Assembly (NCBI GenBank): GCA_964346245.1
Contig: CAYFUF010000002.1
Coordinates: 21,839-85,838 of the forward strand
DNA length: 64,000 bases
From: CAYFUF01 sp964346245
GTDB taxonomy: Bacteria > Bacillota > Clostridia > Tissierellales > Peptoniphilaceae
Reading direction: 5' to 3'
The notes beneath the pieces are model-generated. The model was given only the letters and a program-made list of their open reading frames with translations, ran no database searches and was not told where the DNA came from. Below are positions 9,811 through 17,381 of the stretch, one piece after another. The translations under genes were made by a program, and so were the position numbers. The stretch's first letter is position 1. Each line of letters begins with the position of its first letter.

Positions 9811-10185
9811 TTATTTGTAATTCCTTGACGCTAGTATCCAGGGACTCTCGTTATTCGCTACCTGTCTGAACTTGCGGACAACGAAATCTCCACTTGCATT
9901 TGTTGATGAACGGTAAGCAGCAACTGCTGCGGTTAATAGGATGACCTTGTCTTTGTTCTTCTTTTCGAGGTCTTCTGTGCCAACAGTCTGGCTAACTGCC
10001 GCTGGTGCTGCACTCTGCGTGGCAGGGGCAGCTTTATCTTCCTTCTTTTCTTCTTTATTTCGATTCAACACTGTAGCCGTAACCTTAATCAAAAGGACTA
10101 AAATGGCTAAGACAAAGAAGACGACCAGTACGCTGAATAAGGTGATAAATATGGTTTCATCAAAAGTGATTACACTACCAAACAT
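9811..10185 (-). CDS. OadG-like small membrane subunit of Na+-pump decarboxylase
   Basis: Protein of 124 residues with one N-terminal membrane helix (about residues 10-38), a charged Lys/Glu stretch, an Ala-rich linker and a short C-terminal segment ending in SPWILASRNYK. This is the usual plan of OadG/MmdD/GcdC, which anchors the complex and joins the carboxyltransferase to the beta subunit. It lies 12 nt after the carboxyltransferase gene and 12 nt before the biotin carrier. Similarity in this family is low, so the call rests on topology and context. Confidence 0.85.
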   Translation of the reverse strand: MFGSVITFDETIFITLFSVLVVFFVLAILVLLIKVTATVLNRNKEEKKEDKAAPATQSAAPAAVSQTVGTEDLEKKNKDKVILLTAAVAAYRSSTNASGDFVVRKFRQVANNESPWILASRNYK

Positions 10186-10197
10186 ACTGAACCTCCT

Positions 10198-11745
10198 TTA
10201 CAGTGGAATATTTCCATGCTTCTTCTTCGGTGAATCTACTCGCTTTCCTTCTAGCATCTGCAATGAACTGATAATCAGTGGGCGAGTCTCGCTTGGAAGG
10301 ATGACATCATCAACAAAACCAGAGGCTGCGGCCACATAAGGATTCATCATTTGCTCGTTGTACTCATCAATCATCTTCTTGCGCTCTGCTTGTGGATCGT
10401 CTGCATTGTCGATCTCTTTTCTGAAGATGATGTTGGCTGCACCACTTGCACCCATGACGGCAATTTCTGCTTGAGGCCATGCAAAGACGACATCAGCACC
10501 TAAATGCTTAGAGCACATGCCGATGTAAGCGCCACCATAGGCTTTGCGGACAATCAAGGTAATCTTGGGCACAGTCGCTTCACTATAAGCGTAGAGCAGT
10601 TTTGCACCGTGGCGGATAATGCCACCGAATTCTTGCTCGGTGCCTGGCAGGAAGCCCGGTACATCCTCAATGGTAAGTAGCGGTATATTGAAGGAGTCAC
10701 AGGTACGGATAAAACGTGCTGCCTTGTCGGAGGAGTCAATATCTAAGCAACCAGCGCGGAAGCGAGGTTGGCTAGCAATGACACCAACCGTTTTGCCATC
10801 CATGCGGATATAGCCGGTTAGAATATTCTTAGCGAAGTGCTCCTGGTATTCAAAGAAGTCCCCATCATCTGCCAAACCCTTGATGATATCCAGCATGTCG
10901 TAAGCCTTGGTTGGGCTCTCTGGAATGATCGTATCCAAGGAAGCGTCGCGACGGTTAGGATCATCTTGAGACTCTACCTGTGGGGCAGAATCCATATTGT
11001 TTTGAGGTAGGAAGCTGAGGAGCTTTCTGACTTGGTCGAAGCATTCTTCTTCATTGGTCGCTGCGAAATGGGCAACCCCGCTCTTAGCGTTGTGGGTCAT
11101 CGCACCACCTAGAGCTTCTGCAGATACCTCTTCACCTGTTACCGCCTTGATTACCTGTGGGCCCGTAATGTACATCTGACCGGTATTCTCTACCATAAAG
11201 ATGAAGTCAGTCAGGGCTGGCGAGTAGACAGCTCCTCCAGCGCATGGCCCCATAATGATGGAAATCTGAGGGATAACGCCTGATGCCTTGGTGTTGTTGT
11301 AGAAGATTCGGCCGTAACCTGCAAGGGCGTTGACGCCTTCTTGGATGCGGGCGCCGCCTGAATCGTTGATGCAGATGACCGGTGCCCCAACTTCGAGCGC
11401 TTTCTCCTGCATAGCAGCAATCTTTGCTGCGTGCATCTCGCCGAGCGACCCACCTGCTACAGTGAAGTCTTGAGCTGCGGCGAAGACTAAACGGCCATTG
11501 ACTGTACCGTAACCTGTTACGACACCATCGCCAGGGATTTCCTTGTCAGCCATGCCAAAGTTGGTGTTGTGGTGCTTGACGAAAAGGCCAATCTCGACAA
11601 AGGAATCAGCATCGAAGAGCATCAGCAAACGCTCGCGAGCGGTTTGCTTTCCTCTCTCGTGCTGCTTTTGGATAGCTTTATCCCCGCCACCCTTCTTCAG
11701 TTTTTCTTTCAATTCAATAAGTTGGTTAATTTTCTCTCCAGCCAT
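10198..11745 (-). CDS. Acyl-CoA carboxyltransferase subunit (MmdA/PccB family), probably malonyl-CoA specific
   Basis: Cytosolic carboxyltransferase that moves the carboxyl group from an acyl-CoA to biotin. The 515 aa from MAGEKINQL form two crotonase-like halves. The first has INDSGGARIQEG and GPCAGGAVYSPA. The second has DVPGFLPGTEQEFGG and KAYGGAYIGM, as in MmdA and PccB. The start codon is placed by the AGGAGG-like site in the end of mdcA, one base from its stop, so the two are translationally coupled. Homologues usually act on methylmalonyl- or propionyl-CoA; malonyl-CoA is inferred from MdcA upstream. Malonomonas MadC/MadD split this function over two proteins, whereas here it is a single chain. 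Confidence 0.93.
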   Translation of the reverse strand: MAGEKINQLIELKEKLKKGGGDKAIQKQHERGKQTARERLLMLFDADSFVEIGLFVKHHNTNFGMADKEIPGDGVVTGYGTVNGRLVFAAAQDFTVAGGSLGEMHAAKIAAMQEKALEVGAPVICINDSGGARIQEGVNALAGYGRIFYNNTKASGVIPQISIIMGPCAGGAVYSPALTDFIFMVENTGQMYITGPQVIKAVTGEEVSAEALGGAMTHNAKSGVAHFAATNEEECFDQVRKLLSFLPQNNMDSAPQVESQDDPNRRDASLDTIIPESPTKAYDMLDIIKGLADDGDFFEYQEHFAKNILTGYIRMDGKTVGVIASQPRFRAGCLDIDSSDKAARFIRTCDSFNIPLLTIEDVPGFLPGTEQEFGGIIRHGAKLLYAYSEATVPKITLIVRKAYGGAYIGMCSKHLGADVVFAWPQAEIAVMGASGAANIIFRKEIDNADDPQAERKKMIDEYNEQMMNPYVAAASGFVDDVILPSETRPLIISSLQMLEGKRVDSPKKKHGNIPL

Positions 11746-11746
11746 A

Positions 11747-13387
11747 CTATTTGCCTCCTTCGGCTTTAAAACTATCTGGAATCTTATATAAGCCGCCAGA
11801 AATCTCTGCAATCTCCTCTAGACTTTGAGCCGCTAGTAGATCTCTTGTTGCTTCTTCTGCTGAAATATCTAAATCTTCTGGATAGGCGACCTTGCCAGCC
11901 TTGCGCATAGCATCGATCTCTTCCAAACTTACGCTATCGCCAAGTTCAGTGCCTTGGGCAATCGCCGCCAGCATTGCCTTTCTCTCTTCCCTATCCTTCG
12001 CCTGATAGAGATAAGCAATACCTTGTTCAGTGACCATATGGGTAACATCTTCCCCATAGATCATGACAGGCGCTGCATCCATACCAGCTTCCTTGCCAAT
12101 CTTAACCGCATCCAGCTCTTCAACAAAACTTGAGCCGAAGCGGGTCTTGCTCATGACCATCTGAACGACCAACTTCTTCCCAGAAATCAAGGAACCATCC
12201 TGTGGTTTCATGTCGTTCCATGCCTTGGTGGTGTGACGACGTCCGCTGGCCATATTGCCCATATTCGGCGCTCCACCGAAACCGCTCAAGCGAGTCGTCG
12301 TTACGGTCGAGGAGTTGCCATAGTAGTCAACTTGCAAGGTGCCACCCAAGAAAAGGTCAATGCCATATAAGCCGGCAGTCTGAGCGATTGCTCTATTCGA
12401 CCGCAAGGAACCATCTGAGCCCGTAAAGAAGACGTCTGATCTTTCCCTACAATACTCATCCATACCAAGCTCTCCACCGAAGGAGTAAATAGTGTTGACC
12501 CAGCCAGCTTCAATTGCTGGAATTAGGGTTGGGTGAGGGTTGAGGACCCATTCACTACAAACTTTGCCCTTTAGGCCTAGCTTTTCCCCATAGGTTGGAA
12601 GCAGTAGTTCAATCGCTGCACCGTTGTAGCCTACACCATGGTTCAAGCTGGTTACCTGGTGTTTTGCGTAGATGCCTTTGATTACCATCATGGCCATCAA
12701 AATGTGCTCATCCTTGATTTTCTTTGGATCTCTGGTGAAGAGGGGCTCAAAGTAGAGCTTCTCTTCGGATGGAACGATGAAGTCAATCCAGTCGCCCGGT
12801 ATATCGATACGATCTAGGCTGCCTTCTTCCACAATCTCATCCACTTGGGCAATGACAATACCATTCTTGAAAGCACCCGCCTCCGCGAGCATTGGGGTGT
12901 CCTCTGTATTGTAACCTGTATATAGGTTGCCCTTCTTATCGGCCTTGGTGGCTGCTACTAAACAAACATTAGGGACGAGGTCAACGAAAAGTCTTCCATA
13001 CATCTCTAGGTAGGTGTGAATTGCGCCAATCTTAATTTCCTTGTTTTGGATCATCTCCGTTAAGCGCTTCGCTTGCTTGCCCGAAAAGGCAAAATTGAGT
13101 TCTGTGGCAATCCCCTTATCATACAAATCTAAATGTTCATCCAAGGAAACGGATGAAATGATCATGTTAAGGTCGTGGACTTTCTCACTATCGACCTGCG
13201 CAAGCGATTTTGCTAAATAAGTGGCTTGTTTTTGGTTACAGCCTTCCAAAACAACTTTATCGCCGGGTTTGATGACACCCTCCAATAAAGGGACGATGGA
13301 ATCCGTTTTGACGACTTTTCCGTCCACGTAATCTTGGACGGCATCCAAACGTTTTTTCTTCTCTTCAGCCTGTTTATTCCAATTCAT
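11747..13387 (-). CDS. mdcA: Malonate decarboxylase alpha subunit / malonate CoA-transferase (MdcA/MadA family)
   Basis: Family members transfer acetyl-ACP or acetyl-CoA thioesters to malonate, giving malonyl thioester and acetate. The length (546 aa) equals that of MdcA. Long runs agree with my memory of Klebsiella MdcA: VVLEGCNQKQATYLAKSLAQ, AIHTYLEMYGRLFVDLVPNV, LNPHPTLIPAIEAGWV and DGSLRSNR. No MdcC/MadE acyl-carrier protein, MdcB/G prosthetic-group enzymes or ligase is encoded nearby. The substrate is therefore likely CoA-bound, and the product would feed the biotin pump downstream. It heads the operon behind a GGAG site. It ends with TAG. Confidence 0.9.
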   Translation of the reverse strand: MNWNKQAEEKKKRLDAVQDYVDGKVVKTDSIVPLLEGVIKPGDKVVLEGCNQKQATYLAKSLAQVDSEKVHDLNMIISSVSLDEHLDLYDKGIATELNFAFSGKQAKRLTEMIQNKEIKIGAIHTYLEMYGRLFVDLVPNVCLVAATKADKKGNLYTGYNTEDTPMLAEAGAFKNGIVIAQVDEIVEEGSLDRIDIPGDWIDFIVPSEEKLYFEPLFTRDPKKIKDEHILMAMMVIKGIYAKHQVTSLNHGVGYNGAAIELLLPTYGEKLGLKGKVCSEWVLNPHPTLIPAIEAGWVNTIYSFGGELGMDEYCRERSDVFFTGSDGSLRSNRAIAQTAGLYGIDLFLGGTLQVDYYGNSSTVTTTRLSGFGGAPNMGNMASGRRHTTKAWNDMKPQDGSLISGKKLVVQMVMSKTRFGSSFVEELDAVKIGKEAGMDAAPVMIYGEDVTHMVTEQGIAYLYQAKDREERKAMLAAIAQGTELGDSVSLEEIDAMRKAGKVAYPEDLDISAEEATRDLLAAQSLEEIAEISGGLYKIPDSFKAEGGK

Positions 13388-13763
13388 GCTGGCTCCTTTC
13401 TTCTAAGGTTCAACTTTTTTCCTCTAGCTACTGGCCAACCGCTTTATGTAACTTTACTTTAGTTGAGTTCATTAAATAAGCCTGATAACTTATCATCATG
13501 ATACCATGTGGGTATTATGTCGTCTAATACATAATATATAATTTATTCATGCATTATTTGTTATGAATAATCTCATAAATCACCCTTGCTCTATACGCTC
13601 AATTTTGTCGATTCTCCCTAAGGTGAACACTACATTTATGCCCCTTCATCAGCTCAGTTTTAAGCAGATTGGGTACAAGTGAAGCAAAGATATTTTTCCC
13701 CTATGTTTTGGGAAAAAACCAGATTTTCTCCAAGCAGAACCTCATCATGTAGAAAGGAAGCCT
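13388..13763. promoter_or_regulatory. Divergent control region with a dyad operator upstream of mdcA
   Basis: AT-rich 376-bp gap between mdcA (minus) and the DUF1667 gene (plus), with no gene in it. It holds an inverted repeat TTATTCAT-N12-ATGAATAA (about 13544-13570). The inner 18 bases (13548-13565, CAT-N12-ATG) match 13 of 18 positions of a site upstream of the LysR gene at 17245-17262, including the 9-base run TTTGTTATG. LysR proteins such as MdcR control malonate operons, so this is a candidate binding site. I could not place a single convincing -35/-10 pair. Confidence 0.45.
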
Positions 13764-14126
13764 ATGCCAACTAAAAAACTTGTTTGCGAAAACTGTGTAA
13801 ACCACTGCCGACTGACTGTCACTTATGGAGACGACTACACCATTAGCGATGTGGAGGGTAACTCCTGCCCCTACGGTATCCGCTATGCCCACGATCATGC
13901 CCCTACATACCGAGAGGTTTTCGAAAGCCTAGTAAACATATCCAAGACAGGCCAAGACAAGCTCAAGGTTAAGTCCTCCCAAGCGATTAGCCCGGATCTT
14001 TTTCCCTCCTTTCAAGAAGCTGCGGATTCCCTGCAAGTTGACCTGCCTGTTCGCTTCGGCCAAGTCCTCTTGGCGAATGTCTGTGATTCAGGTGTTGATC
14101 TGATTGCTGCTTCACGCAAGGGTTGA
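13764..14126 (+). CDS. DUF1667-type cysteine-rich protein
   Basis: Small soluble protein (120 aa) with a C-x2-C-x3-C cluster at residues 8-15 and a further Cys near residue 35 in a GNSCPYGIRYA context. This fits DUF1667, proteins often found beside FAD-dependent dehydrogenases and thought to bind metal. The start has an AAAGGAAG site 3 nt upstream. It is alone on the plus strand between the mdc operon and the Mo-cofactor genes. No dehydrogenase partner is adjacent, which is unusual. Its role is unknown; an electron-transfer or metal-binding function would be inference. Confidence 0.7.
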   Translation: MPTKKLVCENCVNHCRLTVTYGDDYTISDVEGNSCPYGIRYAHDHAPTYREVFESLVNISKTGQDKLKVKSSQAISPDLFPSFQEAADSLQVDLPVRFGQVLLANVCDSGVDLIAASRKG

Positions 14127-14134
14127 GGCGAATA

Positions 14135-14181
14135 CAAAAAAAGGCCCCCGAAGGTTTGACTCTTTTCACAAACCTTCGGGG
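14135..14181 (-). terminator. Terminator after the thioesterase gene
   Basis: Perfect 13-bp stem (CCCCGAAGGTTTG / CAAACCTTCGGGG, 14146-14181) with a T-rich tail on the minus strand (A-run 14135-14142 on plus). It ends the methyltransferase-phosphatase-mocA-thioesterase transcript and also lies downstream of the convergent DUF1667 gene. Confidence 0.85.
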
Positions 14182-14203
14182 TCTTCCTATTCCTCAATGC
14201 ATC

Positions 14204-14623
14204 CTATAGATCAGCAAAGCTCTCCCTAAGTGCCAAAATCACCGGATCATCCGTGTCTGGCAGCTCAATGCCATGCACAATGGACTGTCCATTCTCCGCG
14301 GTCACAAACTTCACCCCGCCGTGGGCTGCCGTCTCTCCAGTCGATAGGCTGACGACATCCGTGTAGATAATCGCGCTGGTCTTTCCTACCTTAACTAATT
14401 GGCAGCGAAGCTCCACCATCTCTCCCGGTTGAATGGGCTTAGTCATCAAGAAATCCATCACCTTCAAACAGTAAACTTGGCTGGGATTCTTAACGATCCT
14501 GCACATGCAAAGGAAGCTAGCTTCCACATGCCAATAGGCCATCTGGGGGGCAAACAGCGTATCATGATGGTTCAGGTGGGCGGGTAGTACAATCTTTCTT
14601 GTAATCAGTGAATAGTCATCCAT
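14204..14623 (-). CDS. Hotdog-fold acyl-CoA thioesterase (YciA/ACOT-like)
   Basis: I take the start at MDDYSLITRK (139 aa), overlapping the mocA-like stop by 8 nt in an ATGGATGA arrangement. The longer frame would run deep into mocA. The sequence shows the hotdog thioesterase pattern: LPAHLNHHDTLFAPQMAYWHVE, a later DFLMTKPIQPGEMVELRCQLVKVGKTSA strand-helix region, and VKFVTAENG. Such enzymes hydrolyse acyl-CoAs. In this neighbourhood malonyl-CoA or acetyl-CoA is conceivable, but substrate cannot be read from sequence. It is the last gene of its operon. Confidence 0.75.
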   Translation of the reverse strand: MDDYSLITRKIVLPAHLNHHDTLFAPQMAYWHVEASFLCMCRIVKNPSQVYCLKVMDFLMTKPIQPGEMVELRCQLVKVGKTSAIIYTDVVSLSTGETAAHGGVKFVTAENGQSIVHGIELPDTDDPVILALRESFADL

Positions 14624-15230
14624 TGTATTCTTCAAGGTCATCTCGTTGGGTCTCCTTTTGCATATGCTCATAATCATCTTTTGTATCCATATCTTTGTAG
14701 ATATAGGGGTTAGCGACTTCAATAAACTTCACCTTGTCAGGTTTCTGGGCTAAGGCCCCTTTCATGCCCGATGGGCCCTTATAGTCCAGCAAGCTGGCAA
14801 ACATGGTGGCTGCGATACGGACAGGATGCCCTTGCTTGCCCTCGTTGATCGGAAAGACGATCTCCGCATGGGATTTAGCAACCTGCCTGATGGTCTCTAC
14901 ATCGATCAGAGGTAAGTCGACGGGTGAAAAGAGGATGGCATCAAAGCCTAAGCTTTCCGCCTCCTTGATACCAAGTTTGGCAGAGTCCATCATCTCTGTT
15001 CTAGCATACGCCTCATTCTTCACCAAATGAACATGAGGATAGTCAGCTAGAACTTCCTGTATTTCACCAGCCTTATGCCCTACCACGATGATAAAATCTG
15101 TTATGCCTGCCTCCTGGAACTTATCCAGCAGGTAGACGATAGCCGGTTTGCCTCCAAAAGGCAGGAGGGGCTTGAAATCACCCATACGGCTGGACAAGCC
15201 CGCCGCCAGAATCATTGCCGCTTGCTTCAT
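14616..15230 (-). CDS. MocA-like molybdenum cofactor nucleotidyltransferase
   Basis: NTP-transferase of the MobA/MocA type (204 aa). The N-terminal LAAGLSSRMGDFKPLLPFGGKP is the nucleotide-binding signature, and SPVDLPLID is the metal-binding aspartate region. MocA adds CMP to molybdopterin to make the MCD cofactor used by xanthine-dehydrogenase-type enzymes, which suits the Mo hydroxylase at 32.5-36.3 kb. It starts inside the 3' end of the phosphatase-HD gene (4-nt overlap) and overlaps the thioesterase start, so the three are translationally coupled. Confidence 0.85.
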   Translation of the reverse strand: MKQAAMILAAGLSSRMGDFKPLLPFGGKPAIVYLLDKFQEAGITDFIIVVGHKAGEIQEVLADYPHVHLVKNEAYARTEMMDSAKLGIKEAESLGFDAILFSPVDLPLIDVETIRQVAKSHAEIVFPINEGKQGHPVRIAATMFASLLDYKGPSGMKGALAQKPDKVKFIEVANPYIYKDMDTKDDYEHMQKETQRDDLEEYNG

Positions 15231-16348
15231 TGCCTCGTCCTTCCCTTAAACTCTTCTTCGATGGCTTGCAAACCAGGCCGGCCTAGAAGTTTCTCCAACA
15301 GACCGTGAACGACATAGGCTGTTCGCAACCTGCGGTAATAACTCTCCATAGCTGGTCTGCTCGATCCAGCCTGGTCTATCTTTTCCTTAGCAGCTTGGAA
15401 TCTTTCCTCAATACTAACCAGCCGATCATCCTTGATTCGCTTATCCGCATAGAATAGAATTGCCTCATTATCCAAATGAAGAGGATTTTTCAAATTGTCC
15501 TGGGCTTCAATCAGTGAAGCCACTTGGGGGTAACCCTCTCTGCGCAGGATGTTTGCCCCATCCTCTACATGAAACTTGCTGGTCTTCGAAATATCATGCA
15601 GGAGGGCGCCTATCTCCAGAAGGCCCAGATTAAGCTGATGACTAGTAGCCTTTTCAGCCACCCTATTGACCTCCCGCCCGAGCCCGATTGCAAAGGCAGC
15701 CACCGCTTGCCCATGCTTATACACTCTATCCGGCATAGCATAGTGCTTAGCGATCCGCTTTGCCTTGTCCAAGCTGGGATAAGCTTGTGGCATCAAGCCG
15801 ACCGACTCTACCTGAAAAGCATCCCCGTCCCTAGTCAAGGTGCTGATACTCCCATAACTCTGGGGAAGGCTTCTGGAAATATCCAAAGGGATACCCAGCA
15901 AATCAGCTAAGAAGATGGTAATCATGGAAGCGTGGCTGACTACGACCGCATCCTTGTCGCCGCTTGCCTGAACAACCTGCTGCATTGCCCTTGTCATCCG
16001 GTCTAAAGCTTGAAGGCGAGTTTCCCCTCCTTGGGGTTCTGATGCTAATTCCTTTTTGATTTCTCTCAGGGGCTGATTTTCCCAAACCCCCATATCCATC
16101 TCTTGCAGGTCGTCTAGGATGATGACGGAACTCTTGGAATCGGCCAAAATCTCCGCTGTCTCCTTCGCCCTCAACAGAGGGCTGACGAAGATGCTAAAAC
16201 CTTCCAGGCCCTTGAAATAAGCCTTGGCCTCTTTGGCTTCAGCCCTGCCCTCTGCACTCAAGGTAAGGTCTGTACGCCCGATACAGCGGCGGATACCGCC
16301 ATCAAAGCTAACCTGCCCATGACGCATGAGATAAATGTTCTTTTTCAT
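15227..16348 (-). CDS. Histidine phosphatase-HD domain fusion protein
   Basis: Two domains in 373 residues. The first ~190 form a phosphoglycerate-mutase-like histidine phosphatase with LMRHG (His10) and a later VVVSHASM. Residues ~205-340 form an HD phosphohydrolase-like domain with H212, LLHDISK (H251, D252) and a later LHLDNEA segment. It is coupled to the mocA-like gene. Similar fusions beside MocA genes occur in other anaerobes with Mo hydroxylases, so a role in cofactor or nucleotide metabolism is plausible, but no reaction is known to me. Confidence 0.85.
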   Translation of the reverse strand: MKKNIYLMRHGQVSFDGGIRRCIGRTDLTLSAEGRAEAKEAKAYFKGLEGFSIFVSPLLRAKETAEILADSKSSVIILDDLQEMDMGVWENQPLREIKKELASEPQGGETRLQALDRMTRAMQQVVQASGDKDAVVVSHASMITIFLADLLGIPLDISRSLPQSYGSISTLTRDGDAFQVESVGLMPQAYPSLDKAKRIAKHYAMPDRVYKHGQAVAAFAIGLGREVNRVAEKATSHQLNLGLLEIGALLHDISKTSKFHVEDGANILRREGYPQVASLIEAQDNLKNPLHLDNEAILFYADKRIKDDRLVSIEERFQAAKEKIDQAGSSRPAMESYYRRLRTAYVVHGLLEKLLGRPGLQAIEEEFKGRTRQ

Positions 16349-16361
16349 TCCCTATCCTATC

Positions 16362-17207
16362 CTAATTCTTTACAATCACACAGGCCCCGTGGATATCGAC
16401 CAGCGGAAGGACCATTATCTCCATTTCCTCACAGTAGCTATCAACGGCTTGTTTTACCCCTTCATACTGCATGCTGTTATAATCATCAATGATGATGACG
16501 CCCCCCTTAACCATACGGGGATAAAAGTAGCTCAGCCCCTCGTAAGTTGGTTGGTAGAGGTCTACATCTAGACTAACCAAAGCAAAGTCTAGCTCATAGT
16601 TCGGTAGGGTGTCTGGAAAGAAGCCAGGATAAAAGAGCACCCTGTCCGGATGAGGCAACCTTGCCCGCACCTCCTCAAGGCTGGTTCCTGAGAAGTCCTG
16701 GAACTGTTTAATGCCTGGATTTTGCTCCTCCTCTACTTCCATATCTCTGAGATCAAATCCATTGAAGGTATCAAAGAGGTGGAGGGTCCGGTCAGGAAAC
16801 TGGCTATTGAGTTGAACTGCCAAGTCACCTTGGTAGACACCAAGCTCTGCAATGTCACCTTCCAGGTCTCTCTTCTTTATCTCTTCGATGACCAAGCGAA
16901 CCTCGGCGAGCCGTAAATCATAGTTATACTTGTGCTGCTTAAGGTCTTGGGTTTCGCCGTCGTAGCCAAGCTCAAAAAGTACCTTACGGATAGCTAAGAC
17001 CGCCTCCTCATTCAAGGTGGCAATGATGATAACATCCACATTCTCGTCCACAGCCCTCCTCGCGTTGTAGACAGGCAGACCATCAAAACCGGCCTTTTGC
17101 TTATTGACATCATTATCCGCATAGGCAACAAGCTGGACACCAGCTTTCAACCACTTCCTTACCATTCGGCCTGCTTGGCCAGCCCCAAAAATAATCGCTC
17201 TTTTCAT
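16362..17207 (-). CDS. TylF/MycF-like SAM-dependent methyltransferase with N-terminal Rossmann domain
   Basis: 281 aa. The N-terminus (MKRAIIFGAGQAGRMVRKWL) is a nucleotide-binding Rossmann segment of ~90 residues, as in sugar-modifying PglD-type proteins. Residues ~120-280 match TylF-type methyltransferases: a GVYQGDLA SAM motif, LFDTFNGFD, and a DVDLYQPTYEGL...GGVIIIDDY metal/active-site region. TylF enzymes methylate sugar hydroxyls in macrolide synthesis, but no glycosylation genes are present here. It may start the operon that continues into the phosphatase-HD gene, with a 13-nt gap. Substrate unknown. Confidence 0.75.
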   Translation of the reverse strand: MKRAIIFGAGQAGRMVRKWLKAGVQLVAYADNDVNKQKAGFDGLPVYNARRAVDENVDVIIIATLNEEAVLAIRKVLFELGYDGETQDLKQHKYNYDLRLAEVRLVIEEIKKRDLEGDIAELGVYQGDLAVQLNSQFPDRTLHLFDTFNGFDLRDMEVEEEQNPGIKQFQDFSGTSLEEVRARLPHPDRVLFYPGFFPDTLPNYELDFALVSLDVDLYQPTYEGLSYFYPRMVKGGVIIIDDYNSMQYEGVKQAVDSYCEEMEIMVLPLVDIHGACVIVKN

Positions 17208-17244
17208 TGCACCCCTCCTTACGCACAGGCAACCTGCTATAAAT

Positions 17245-17262
17245 CATAACATCTTTGTTATG
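17245..17262. promoter_or_regulatory. Candidate LysR-type operator upstream of the lysR gene
   Basis: Perfect inverted repeat CATAAC-N6-GTTATG lying ~120 nt upstream of the LysR start and ~40 nt upstream of the divergent methyltransferase gene. The half GTTATG with flanking TTT and AAT also occurs in the dyad upstream of mdcA (13548-13565). The T-N11-A spacing suits LysR proteins. Confidence 0.5.
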
Positions 17263-17381
17263 AATTTTGAAAAAATATTGTAAATTAGTTTATCATTCCC
17301 GCTTAATTCGATAAAATAAGAAGAGAGCCACCAAGTAGGCAAACGTTTCTCCCCTTACGATTATAATAGATTGGAAGTCCC

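Noticed and set aside
8218..11745. Pump operon read as oxaloacetate, methylmalonyl-CoA or glutaconyl-CoA decarboxylase
   Set aside because: These subunits fit any of them, but the gene at the head of the operon is an MdcA-type malonate transferase, and no citrate lyase, mutase or glutaconate CoA-transferase is nearby.
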